From NCBI GenBank assembly GCA_910586945.1, contig CAJULO010000001.1, positions 114,997 through 178,996 of the forward strand: a DNA stretch of 64,000 bases. The letters are read 5' to 3'. Positions 25,350 to 32,826 of the stretch are shown here, piece after piece; position 1 is the first letter of the stretch; the number at the start of each line of letters is the position of its first letter. The stretch comes from an uncultured Christensenellaceae bacterium. GTDB lineage: Bacteria; Bacillota; Clostridia; Christensenellales; Borkfalkiaceae. Under the pieces are notes generated by a model. That model did no database searches. It had not been told where the DNA came from and saw only the letters and a list, made by a program, of their open reading frames with translations. A program made the translations under genes and the position numbers.

Positions 25350-25847
25350 TTGAAAAGTAAAGATAAGATAGAGATGGATAACCAACTACAGAATAAACAA
25401 GAAAAGATAGATAGAAAAGTCAAAAAATTGCTCAGTGCTGGTAAAAATAAGTATTTTGCACTTTTTGACTTAGTTATTTATGCTCTTTTGCTAGTTTTTA
25501 TAGTCGGTATAACATTATTTGTAGGATATATGCCAAAACCAGCTGGAAATGCTTTTCAAGTCTATTATAATAATCGTCAAATTGCAAGCTATTCTCTACA
25601 AAAAGATGCCGAATATATCTTTTATATTGAAGAAAATAATGCATATATTGAAAAATTTGATAGTGGTAAAGCATACAAAGAATTCAATAAAATTCAAGTA
25701 AAAGGTGGAAAAGTTGCTATAATAGAAACAGATTGTCCGGATAAGAGTTGTCAAATTCGCGGAGCTATTGACTATGGTGAGTTAATTTGTCTACCACATA
25801 AATTACGCATCACTATTGTAAATGTAGATATTGATTTTATTACATAA
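25350..25847 (+). CDS. NusG domain II-containing membrane protein (EetA-like)
   Basis: 165 residues from a TTG at 25350; an ATG at 25374 is an alternative start, and neither has a strong ribosome binding site. One membrane helix (about 39-62) is followed by an outside domain with the NusG-II signature: V(A)IIETDCPDKSCQ, IRGAIDYGE and ICLPH. The two cysteines of CPDKSC and the ICLP cysteine are typical. Such proteins occur with Gx transporters and ApbE in flavin-based extracellular electron transfer and menaquinone-related loci. It is 7 bases after apbE. Confidence 0.88.
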   Translation: MKSKDKIEMDNQLQNKQEKIDRKVKKLLSAGKNKYFALFDLVIYALLLVFIVGITLFVGYMPKPAGNAFQVYYNNRQIASYSLQKDAEYIFYIEENNAYIEKFDSGKAYKEFNKIQVKGGKVAIIETDCPDKSCQIRGAIDYGELICLPHKLRITIVNVDIDFIT

Positions 25848-25872
25848 TTGTTTATGCAAGAAAGGAGAAAGT

Positions 25873-26397
25873 ATGCAGATAAAAACACAAAAAATTACAA
25901 CACTTGCTATACTTTTAGCACTTGCAAGCGTAACATTTTTATTAGAGGCACTATTACCACCATTATTGCCTGTTGCTCCTTATGTAAAACTGGGGTTATC
26001 CAACATATTTGTTTTACTTGCAATTACATGGTTTAATTGTTTAGATGGGTGTACAATTATATTTGCAAAAAACATCATAACTGCTTTTTTTTCTGGTTGG
26101 TTTGCCTTTCTCTTCAATATTAGCGGAAGCTTGTTTGCATTTATAACTATGTATTTTTTATACCGTTTTTTCTTTCCTAAAATCAGTTATTTGGCAATAA
26201 GTATGGTAGGAGCTGTGTTTAGTAATATCGCACGCACAGCAACGGCTAGTTTACTTTTACAGGCACCTTCACTCTTTCTACAGCTACCTTTTGTTGTGGT
26301 AGTTAGCATAGGTGGCGGGTTACTTGTAGGGTGTATAACGGCTTTAATTGTGCAAGTACTCCCACAAAAATTGCAGCAAAGTTTTTGTAGTTTATAA
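25873..26397 (+). CDS. Gx transporter family protein (HepS component I-like)
   Basis: 174 residues, about five or six membrane helices. The family was named heptaprenyl diphosphate synthase component I and is now called Gx transporter; it is related to ECF S components. The motif LLPPLLPVAPYVKLGLSN near residue 26, with KLGLSN, is typical. The start at 25873 is set by AAAGGAG. It closes the trio apbE, NusG-II, Gx. In Listeria-type electron-transfer loci the equivalent pair is EetA/EetB; the substrate is unknown. Confidence 0.88.
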   Translation: MQIKTQKITTLAILLALASVTFLLEALLPPLLPVAPYVKLGLSNIFVLLAITWFNCLDGCTIIFAKNIITAFFSGWFAFLFNISGSLFAFITMYFLYRFFFPKISYLAISMVGAVFSNIARTATASLLLQAPSLFLQLPFVVVVSIGGGLLVGCITALIVQVLPQKLQQSFCSL

Positions 26398-26446
26398 TAA
26401 ATTTGTAATTTTTGTAATAAAATTTGTCATATATGCATACGAACAC

Positions 26447-26475
26447 TTGACAAATTGTAAACTTTACTATACTAT
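26447..26475 (+). promoter_or_regulatory. sigma-A promoter of glycosyltransferase gene
   Basis: -35 TTGACA (26447-26452), 17-base spacer, -10 TACTAT (26470-26475). Confidence 0.75.
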
Positions 26476-26513
26476 AACTCAAGATAAATGATTTTTTTCA
26501 AATTAGGAGCAAT

Positions 26514-27650
26514 ATGGTAATTGTAATCGTTATAGATGTCTATAATCAAATTTCAAATGGTACAGTGATTTCTGCGCGTCATTTTGTGCAAGAATTAAGA
26601 AGTAGAGGCCATGAAGTACGCATAGTTTCCACTGAAGTTGCAGGAGAATTTTGTTACAGTGTAGAGGAAAGAAAAATTCCTATTGTTTCTAAAGTTGCAA
26701 AAAAACAAAAAATAGTATTTGGTAAGCCTGATAAAGAGGTACTTCGAAAAGCGATGCAGGGTGCAGATATTGTACATTGTTATTTACCTTTTAAGCTTGA
26801 AAAGGCAGCAGTACAAGTTGCAAAAGAAATGGGAATTCCATGTATGGGGGCATTCCATCTGGTGCCAGAGGGAATAACATATAGTTTTTGGTTTAAAAAG
26901 GATAGAATTCTTCCCAAAATGATTTATACTTATTATAAGAATACATTTTATAAGTATTTTAAACATATTCATTGTCCATCAAAGTTTACTGCGGATAAAC
27001 TCATAAAATTTAACTATAAAGCACAACTCCATGTCATATCAAATGGGGTAGCAGAAAAGTTTGTTCCTCCAAAACAAAAAATGAGACGAACAGATAGCTA
27101 TTTTCATATCTTAGCAGTTGGACGCTATGCGGTGGATAAACGCCATGATGTTTTAATTCGAGCAATTGCAAAGAGTAAATATAAAGATAACATAAAATTG
27201 ACACTATGTGGTGTTGGTCCACTAGAAAATAAATTAAAAAGACTTTCGCAGAAATTGCTCCCGATAGAATCAGAATTCAAATTTTGTAATCAAGAAGAAC
27301 TTGTACAAACAATGTATAAAAATGATTTATATGTACATGCTAGTGATGTTGAAAGTGAAGCAATTGCATGTATTGAAGCAATTTCAACGGGACTTGTTCC
27401 CATTATAGCAAAGTCTCCCATCTCAGCGGCATCACAATTTGCACTAGATGAGCGTTCACTGTTTAAAGCTGGCAAAGTGGACAAGCTAGTGGAAAAAATA
27501 GACTACTGGATTGAAAATAAACAAGAACGAGAAAGAATGTCTATACAATATGGAGAATGGGCAACACAATTTACGCTTGCACACAGTGTAACACAAATGG
27601 AAAAAGTTTTTCAAGAAGTCATTGCGGAGTATAATACGAAAAAAGAATAA
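26514..27650 (+). CDS. family 4 glycosyltransferase
   Basis: 378-residue GT-B enzyme. The N-terminal domain has the acceptor-side pattern VIDVYNQISNGT; the C-terminal donor domain has AVGRYAVDKRHDVLIRA and the E-x7-E motif in ESEAIACIEAISTGLVP. No signal peptide. Members with this N-terminus often glycosylate diacylglycerol (glycolipid synthesis), but the acceptor cannot be read from sequence. TTAGGAG precedes the ATG. It is a single-gene unit with its own promoter and terminator, just upstream of ispG. Confidence 0.88.
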   Translation: MVIVIVIDVYNQISNGTVISARHFVQELRSRGHEVRIVSTEVAGEFCYSVEERKIPIVSKVAKKQKIVFGKPDKEVLRKAMQGADIVHCYLPFKLEKAAVQVAKEMGIPCMGAFHLVPEGITYSFWFKKDRILPKMIYTYYKNTFYKYFKHIHCPSKFTADKLIKFNYKAQLHVISNGVAEKFVPPKQKMRRTDSYFHILAVGRYAVDKRHDVLIRAIAKSKYKDNIKLTLCGVGPLENKLKRLSQKLLPIESEFKFCNQEELVQTMYKNDLYVHASDVESEAIACIEAISTGLVPIIAKSPISAASQFALDERSLFKAGKVDKLVEKIDYWIENKQERERMSIQYGEWATQFTLAHSVTQMEKVFQEVIAEYNTKKE

Positions 27651-27665
27651 AATAACCCTATCTTT

Positions 27666-27693
27666 AAAATCAGGCAAATATGCCTGATTTTTG
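27666..27693 (+). terminator. terminator after glycosyltransferase gene
   Basis: Perfect 11-base stem AAAATCAGGCA / TGCCTGATTTT (27666-27676 with 27681-27691), loop AATA, T-tract. Confidence 0.93.
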
Positions 27694-27718
27694 TACTATA
27701 TAAAAAATATAAAAATAG

Positions 27719-27747
27719 TTGCTTAATTGCATAAAATACTATATACT
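27719..27747 (+). promoter_or_regulatory. sigma-A promoter of ispG
   Basis: -35 TTGCTT (27719-27724), 17-base spacer, -10 TATACT (27742-27747). Confidence 0.75.
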
Positions 27748-27764
27748 ATACAATAAAATGGAAT

Positions 27765-27805
27765 TGTAAAGTAAATTGAAGGATAGTTTTATACATTACT
27801 TTACA
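27765..27805 (+). promoter_or_regulatory. leader hairpin of ispG mRNA
   Basis: Ten-base perfect stem TGTAAAGTAA / TTACTTTACA with a 21-base loop, between the promoter and the ispG start. It could be an operator as well as an RNA structure. Purpose unknown. Confidence 0.4.
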
Positions 27806-27827
27806 GAAATAGAGTATAAGGTTAAAA

Positions 27828-28880
27828 ATGACAAAAAAAATTCAAATAGCGTCAACATATATCGGTGGTAATATGCCCATTGCCATTCAATCTATGACAA
27901 CAACTTTCACAAATGATATTGACAAAACTTTACAACAAATTGATACATTAAAAAAGGTGGGTTGCAATCTTGTTCGAGTGGCAGTTCGCCATCAAGAAGA
28001 TGCAAAAGCTATAGCTGCACTCAAACAAAAGACGGATATGCCTTTGATTGCAGATATACATTTTTCCTCCAAATTAGCAATTGTTGCTATAGAGAATGGA
28101 GCGGATAAAATTAGAATCAATCCAGGGAATATTGGCAATGAGCAAGAAATAAAAAAAGTTGCTGATTGTATTAAAGCATATAATATAGCTGTTCGTGTAG
28201 GTTCTAATAGCGGTAGTATTGAAAAAAATTTTTTAAAACAATATGGTAGAACGGCAGATGCACTTGTAGAAAGTGCCTTATATAATGTACATATTTTAGA
28301 GAAGTATGGAGTGGATTCCATTGTCATTTCAGTAAAATCTAGCAGTGTGCTATTGACAGTTGAGGCCTATCGAAAACTTGCTAAGCGTACAGAATATCCA
28401 CTACATTTAGGAGTGACGGAAGCGGGCACTTCTGCAAGTGGAATTGTAAAAAGTAGTATTGGTATAGGTTCCTTACTACTCGATGGCATAGGGAATACAA
28501 TTCGCGTATCTTTGGCTGATGACCCCGTGCAAGAAGTTTTGGTTGCAAAAAGAATTTTGCGTGCGTGCGGATTAGAAAATAATTATGTTGAAGTTGTGGC
28601 TTGTCCAACCTGTGGTCGTTGTGAATGGAACTGTATGCCACTTGCACAAAAGTTAGAAAAAAAACTAATGCAAGTCCAAAAAAAATGTAAAGTTGCTGTA
28701 ATGGGGTGCATTGTTAATGGAATTGGTGAGGGAGAAGATAGTGATATTGGGATTGCCGGTGGAAAAGATAAGTGTATTATTTTTAAGGGTGGTCAAATAG
28801 AGCGACAAGTTTCTCTTGCGGAAGCAGAAGAGGTATTTTTCAATTATATTGATGACTTTTTAAAGCAAAAAAATGAGTAG
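27828..28880 (+). CDS. ispG: (E)-4-hydroxy-3-methylbut-2-enyl-diphosphate synthase
   Basis: [4Fe-4S] enzyme of the MEP isoprenoid pathway that converts MEcPP to HMBPP. 350 residues: TIM barrel, then cluster domain. Ligands Cys259 and Cys262 in ACPTCGRC, Cys294 in VMGCIVNG, and Glu301 in IGEGEDS are present. IGEG replaces the more usual PGEA next to the ligand. dxr and rseP, usual neighbours in Clostridia, are not upstream here. polC position follows 29 bases later, as in relatives. Confidence 0.95.
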   Translation: MTKKIQIASTYIGGNMPIAIQSMTTTFTNDIDKTLQQIDTLKKVGCNLVRVAVRHQEDAKAIAALKQKTDMPLIADIHFSSKLAIVAIENGADKIRINPGNIGNEQEIKKVADCIKAYNIAVRVGSNSGSIEKNFLKQYGRTADALVESALYNVHILEKYGVDSIVISVKSSSVLLTVEAYRKLAKRTEYPLHLGVTEAGTSASGIVKSSIGIGSLLLDGIGNTIRVSLADDPVQEVLVAKRILRACGLENNYVEVVACPTCGRCEWNCMPLAQKLEKKLMQVQKKCKVAVMGCIVNGIGEGEDSDIGIAGGKDKCIIFKGGQIERQVSLAEAEEVFFNYIDDFLKQKNE

Positions 28881-28909
28881 CACAGTTGCATAAGGGAGGT
28901 TGACTACGC

Positions 28910-30436
28910 ATGCAAACAGTTCTAGAAAATATACAAGCAATTTTTGCCTTTCAAAATGCAACTATACATAAAATAGTTTGTAATAAAAGGAAAAAAAGTG
29001 CTTCCTTTTACATGATAACAGATAAAACATATACGAAAGAGGATGTAAATGAAGTTGAAAAAATTTTACAAACAGCTATTCCTGCTACTTTTACACTCTC
29101 TATACATATACAAAAGTCAATTGCCGATGCAGAATTGATAAAAAATGCAATTTTAGCATTTATTACAAAACAAACGCTACTTTCTATTTTTATCCAAAAG
29201 GAAGATATATCCATTATAATGGATGCAAATAATGTCATTTGTCAATTGCATTCTACAGAGAGCGAATATTCTTATTTGCAAAACAATCATACATTTTTAG
29301 AGGAATTGCAAGAGTATTTGCGTAGCCAATTTTGTAATAACATTCAAATAGAGTATATACTCGATTTGCAAAAAGAAAATGTTATGCCAAAATTGCAAGA
29401 GGTAGAAGATGATAGTTTAGAAGAACAAAAAATACGAACATTTGCAATTGAAGATTTTGTAGCAATTGATAAAAAAGATATCGTACAACAGGCAACTTAT
29501 ATTGCAGATTGTACTTTTATAGCAGAAAATTTAACAATTTGTGGAGAGATAATTGATATTAAACTCTCTATCAGTAAAGCAGAAAAGGAGTATTTACGCT
29601 TAACTATCAATGATAAAAGTGGAATAATGCAGACATGTTATTTTTTCAAAAAGAGAACAAAAGAGGAAATAGATAAATTACAGATAGGTGATTTTATTAC
29701 ATGTACTGGTAAAAATGAAATATTTAATAATACTTTAAGTTTTACAACACAGTATATCAATAAAGGTAGATATCCACAAAATTTTGTGCCGACTGTAAAA
29801 AAGGGAAGGAATGTGTCTGCAAATTATAAAATTGTGTATCCAGAAAAAATTGTCGATTATAACCAAATAAATATATTTGAAAAAGAATTTTTACCTAAGG
29901 AATTTGTTGAAAATAGCTTTGTTGTCTTTGATATTGAGACAACGGGATTAGTCAATGACCCACTCACAGGCAAAATGGATACAGTGACAGAGATTGGTGC
30001 AGTAAAAATTATAGATGCCGAAATCACTGAAAAATTTAGTGTACTCATCGACCCCAAGCGTAAATTAGACCCCAAAATTATTGCACTAACTGGTATTACC
30101 GATGAAATGTTAATAGGACAGCCAACCATTGATAAAGTAGTAGGTGATTTTTATAAATTTTGTTATGGTGCAGTTTTGGTGGCACATAATATTCCATTTG
30201 ACTTTAAGTTTATGAAATATTATTGTGAACAAGAAAATTATATTTTAGAGAATAAGCGTATTGATACGGTTACTTTTGCACAAGAGATGCTTTCTCTTGC
30301 AAATTATAAACTCAATACTGTTGCAAATCATTTTAATATTACATTTAACCATCATAGAGCGTTTGACGACGCATTGACAACAGCGAAAATATTTATAGAG
30401 CTTGTAAAATTAAAAAAAGGTCTACCTATGTATTAA
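28910..30436 (+). CDS. PolC-derived protein: N-terminal domain, OB fold, DEDDh exonuclease; no polymerase
   Basis: 508 residues at the usual polC locus between ispG and rimP. Residues 1 to about 165 resemble the PolC N-terminal domain. About 198-290 form the PolC OB fold (FIAENLTICGEIIDI…LTINDKSG). About 336-500 form an epsilon-type 3'-5' exonuclease with Asp341/Glu343 (FDIETTG), Asp431 (HNIPFD), His482 and Asp487 (HRAFDD), all catalytic residues intact. Full PolC is near 1,440 residues. Here the PHP domain that encloses the exonuclease (HLH and later motifs) and the whole polymerase are absent; a 45-residue linker joins OB to exonuclease. GGGAGG precedes the ATG. The next promoter begins 58 bases after the stop and no polymerase motif follows. 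Probably a separate proofreading or repair nuclease. Confidence 0.85.
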   Translation: MQTVLENIQAIFAFQNATIHKIVCNKRKKSASFYMITDKTYTKEDVNEVEKILQTAIPATFTLSIHIQKSIADAELIKNAILAFITKQTLLSIFIQKEDISIIMDANNVICQLHSTESEYSYLQNNHTFLEELQEYLRSQFCNNIQIEYILDLQKENVMPKLQEVEDDSLEEQKIRTFAIEDFVAIDKKDIVQQATYIADCTFIAENLTICGEIIDIKLSISKAEKEYLRLTINDKSGIMQTCYFFKKRTKEEIDKLQIGDFITCTGKNEIFNNTLSFTTQYINKGRYPQNFVPTVKKGRNVSANYKIVYPEKIVDYNQINIFEKEFLPKEFVENSFVVFDIETTGLVNDPLTGKMDTVTEIGAVKIIDAEITEKFSVLIDPKRKLDPKIIALTGITDEMLIGQPTIDKVVGDFYKFCYGAVLVAHNIPFDFKFMKYYCEQENYILENKRIDTVTFAQEMLSLANYKLNTVANHFNITFNHHRAFDDALTTAKIFIELVKLKKGLPMY

Positions 30437-30493
30437 AGATTTGAAAAATAGAATAGAGTGGATAGAATTTTTTAGAACAAATAGAAGATTTAC

Positions 30494-30522
30494 TTGACTT
30501 TATAAAAAAAGTATGTTAAACT
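30494..30522 (+). promoter_or_regulatory. sigma-A promoter of the rimP-nusA-infB operon
   Basis: -35 TTGACT (30494-30499), 17-base spacer, -10 TAAACT (30517-30522). It shows that the operon starts after the shortened polC. Confidence 0.85.
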
Positions 30523-30547
30523 AATAGTACTGAAAAAATGTATGACT

Positions 30548-30580
30548 AAATTTGAGAGTGAAAACCGCTCTCAAATTTTT
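30548..30580 (+). promoter_or_regulatory. strong leader hairpin, attenuator-like
   Basis: Thirteen-base stem with one T-G wobble, AAATTTGAGAG at the left (30548-30560 with 30566-30578), loop AAAAC, followed by TT and AT-rich sequence. It lies about 20 bases after the expected transcription start and before the rimP ribosome binding site. It has the form of a terminator, so the operon may be controlled by attenuation. Confidence 0.6.
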
Positions 30581-30602
30581 ATATATTGAAAAGGGTATAA
30601 GC

Positions 30603-31076
30603 ATGAAAATAAAATCTATAGAGGAAATTGAAAATTTTTTAAGACCGATTGCTGAGAGTTTGCAAATAGAGATATATGAGATTGCTTTCAAGCAAGGTAA
30701 GTCGCCCGCGTTGACAGTGTATATTACAACAGAGCGCGAGGGGGGCATTGACCTTGATACTTGTGAGAAGTTTCATAGGGCAATAGATGAACCATTGGAC
30801 ACGCTTGACCCTACATTTGGACAGCCATATACTTTAAATGTGAGTAGTGCAGGACTGGATAGACCTTTTAAAAAGGCGCAAGATTTTTATCAAAATCTAC
30901 AGAAGAGAGTGGAAGTTAAGTTATATGCTCCAAGAAAGGGAAAAAAGTTTTTTGAAGCGATTTTACTTGACTATGATGAGAAAGTTAAAAATGTAACCTT
31001 GCAAGATGGAACGGAAATTTTTAAAATCAATTTATCACAAATTGTTAAAATATCACAAGCTATTGATTTTGACTAA
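30603..31076 (+). CDS. rimP: ribosome maturation factor RimP
   Basis: 157-residue 30S assembly factor. The family core YTLNVSSAGLDRPFK is at about residues 77-91, followed by a C-terminal Sm-like barrel. The start at 30603 is chosen by AAAAGGG; the frame is open 17 codons upstream through the leader hairpin, which is unlikely to be translated. First gene of the operon with nusA. Confidence 0.95.
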   Translation: MKIKSIEEIENFLRPIAESLQIEIYEIAFKQGKSPALTVYITTEREGGIDLDTCEKFHRAIDEPLDTLDPTFGQPYTLNVSSAGLDRPFKKAQDFYQNLQKRVEVKLYAPRKGKKFFEAILLDYDEKVKNVTLQDGTEIFKINLSQIVKISQAIDFD

Positions 31077-31100
31077 TATCATTAAAGAGGATTAGGTATC

Positions 31101-32222
31101 ATGAAAAGTAAAGAATTTTTTGAAGCATTAGAAGCTTTAAGAGTAACCAAAGGTATTGAACCTGAACTATTTGTAGAAGCACTTAAAAATGCTTTAATTG
31201 CCGCCTATAAAAAACAGTATGAATGTAATTCAAGTGAAGTGGATATTCGCATTGATGCAGAAAAAAATACTATAAAATATTACTCCGTAAAAATTGCAGT
31301 AGATAAAGTGCAAGATGATGATAAAGAAATTTTGCTTGCAGAGGCAAGAGAATTAAAAAAGAACTATAAATTGGGAGATAAAGTATACCAAGAATTTATT
31401 CCTAAGGAATTTGGGCGAATAGCGGCACAAACAGCGCGACAAGTTATTTTTCAAAAATTGCACGAAGCTGAACGAGACCAAACCTTTCATGAATATAGTG
31501 ATAAGAGAGATGGATTGATGACATGTATAGTACAAAAGATAGATGATAAGACAAACAACATTTATCTTGACCTTGTCGATGGAGATGAAGAAGGAAAGGT
31601 AGAGGGTATCTTGATGCCACAAGAACAACTTGCGAGTGACAAATATCTTGTAGGCAATAAATTTAAAATGTATGTTAAATATATTAAAAATGCTGGTAAA
31701 AATACACAAGTAATACTTTCGCGTACAGATAAGGGACTTATTAAAAAGCTATTTGAAAATCAAGTACCAGAAATTCAAGATGGCATTGTGGGGATTAAAT
31801 CAGTCTCTCGTGAAGCAGGACAACGCAGTAAAATAGCAATTTATTCCACGGATGCTTCTATTGATGCTGTTGGTGCATGTGTGGGAAATAAAGGGACACG
31901 CGTCAATGCCATTGTTGAAGAACTTGGAGGCGAAAAAATTGATATCATTTTATGGAGTGAAAATCCATTAGAATTTATTGCAAAAGCATTATCCCCAGCA
32001 AAGGTATTATCTGTTACGGAAATAGGAGATAAAATGGCAATAGCAATTGTGCCAGATGATAAACTTTCACTTGCCATTGGTAAAGATGGACAAAATGCTA
32101 AACTCGCTGCACGACTTACAGGATGGAAGATTGATATAAAAAATGAAAGTAGTGTGATTGGTACAGAATTTGAAAAAAATCTACCAAAAAATTATAATAT
32201 TGAGGGTGAAGGAGCAGAATAG
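31101..32222 (+). CDS. nusA: transcription termination/antitermination factor NusA
   Basis: 373 residues: N-terminal RNA-polymerase-binding domain (1-125), S1 domain (about 135-200), then KH1 and KH2, with the RSKIAIYS, GACVGNKGTRVNAIVEEL and AIGKDGQNAKLAARLTGWKI motifs. It lacks the C-terminal acidic repeats of proteobacterial NusA, as usual in Firmicutes. In the leader hairpin upstream NusA may act on its own operon; that is inference. Confidence 0.96.
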   Translation: MKSKEFFEALEALRVTKGIEPELFVEALKNALIAAYKKQYECNSSEVDIRIDAEKNTIKYYSVKIAVDKVQDDDKEILLAEARELKKNYKLGDKVYQEFIPKEFGRIAAQTARQVIFQKLHEAERDQTFHEYSDKRDGLMTCIVQKIDDKTNNIYLDLVDGDEEGKVEGILMPQEQLASDKYLVGNKFKMYVKYIKNAGKNTQVILSRTDKGLIKKLFENQVPEIQDGIVGIKSVSREAGQRSKIAIYSTDASIDAVGACVGNKGTRVNAIVEELGGEKIDIILWSENPLEFIAKALSPAKVLSVTEIGDKMAIAIVPDDKLSLAIGKDGQNAKLAARLTGWKIDIKNESSVIGTEFEKNLPKNYNIEGEGAE

Positions 32223-32240
32223 TTTGTATAGAGGCAAATT

Positions 32241-32510
32241 ATGAAAGAACATAAAATTCCAAATAGAATGTGTATTGCATGTAGACAAATGAAAGCTAAA
32301 ACTGCCTTATTGCGTATTGTAAAAACAGCAAATAATGAAATTTTTTTTGATGCAAGTCATAAAGCAGATGGGCGTGGCGCCTATATCTGTAACTGTGAGA
32401 TTTGTATTGGCAAATTGAAAAAAATGCGTCTTTTAAATAAAGTTTGGAAGATAAATGTTCCTTTACATATTTATGAACAATTAGAGGAGGTTTTTATTGC
32501 AAAAAAGTAA
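32241..32510 (+). CDS. rnpM: YlxR/RnpM-family RNA-binding protein
   Basis: 89 residues. Family signature RMCIACRQ at about 8-15, then DGRGAYICNCEICI with two cysteines near 49-56. YlxR (RnpM) binds and modulates RNase P RNA in Bacillus. It overlaps the next gene by 14 bases. Position between nusA and ylxQ is universal in Firmicutes. Confidence 0.92.
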   Translation: MKEHKIPNRMCIACRQMKAKTALLRIVKTANNEIFFDASHKADGRGAYICNCEICIGKLKKMRLLNKVWKINVPLHIYEQLEEVFIAKK

Positions 32511-32823
32511 GATTGAAAGTTATATAGGTTTTGCAATAAAGGCGAGAAAGGTAATATTTGGATATAATGCTATTCTGCTTGCTAAGACAAAAAAATATCT
32601 ATTTATCTGCTGTAATACTGCATCGCATAACACTATTGATAAAATTATAAAACTTGCACATAAAGAAAAATGTATACTTGCTATGCTTTATCAAGGGAGT
32701 TTAGAGCAAATTACAGGCAAAATAAATTGTAAAGTGCTTGCAATTAGTGATAAAAATTTTGCAGTAGCATTACAAGCGGCATTTAATGAACAACTGAATG
32801 TATTTGACGGAGGGAGTATTTAA
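32497..32823 (+). CDS. rulQ: L7Ae-family ribosomal protein YlxQ
   Basis: 108-residue L7Ae/L30e/S12e/Gadd45 fold protein that should bind kink-turn RNA. The start is TTG at 32497, set by GGAGG 5 bases upstream. Inside the fold, the AKTKKYLFICCNTASHN region fits the helix-strand core. Translationally coupled to ylxR; infB starts 3 bases after its stop. Confidence 0.88.
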   Translation: MQKSKIESYIGFAIKARKVIFGYNAILLAKTKKYLFICCNTASHNTIDKIIKLAHKEKCILAMLYQGSLEQITGKINCKVLAISDKNFAVALQAAFNEQLNVFDGGSI

Positions 32824-32826
32824 TCT

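Noticed and set aside
28910..30600. polC shortened only by a frameshift
   Set aside because: No PHP or polymerase motifs occur in any frame after 30436; a promoter and rimP follow at once. The PHP part is also missing before the exonuclease, which one frameshift cannot explain.
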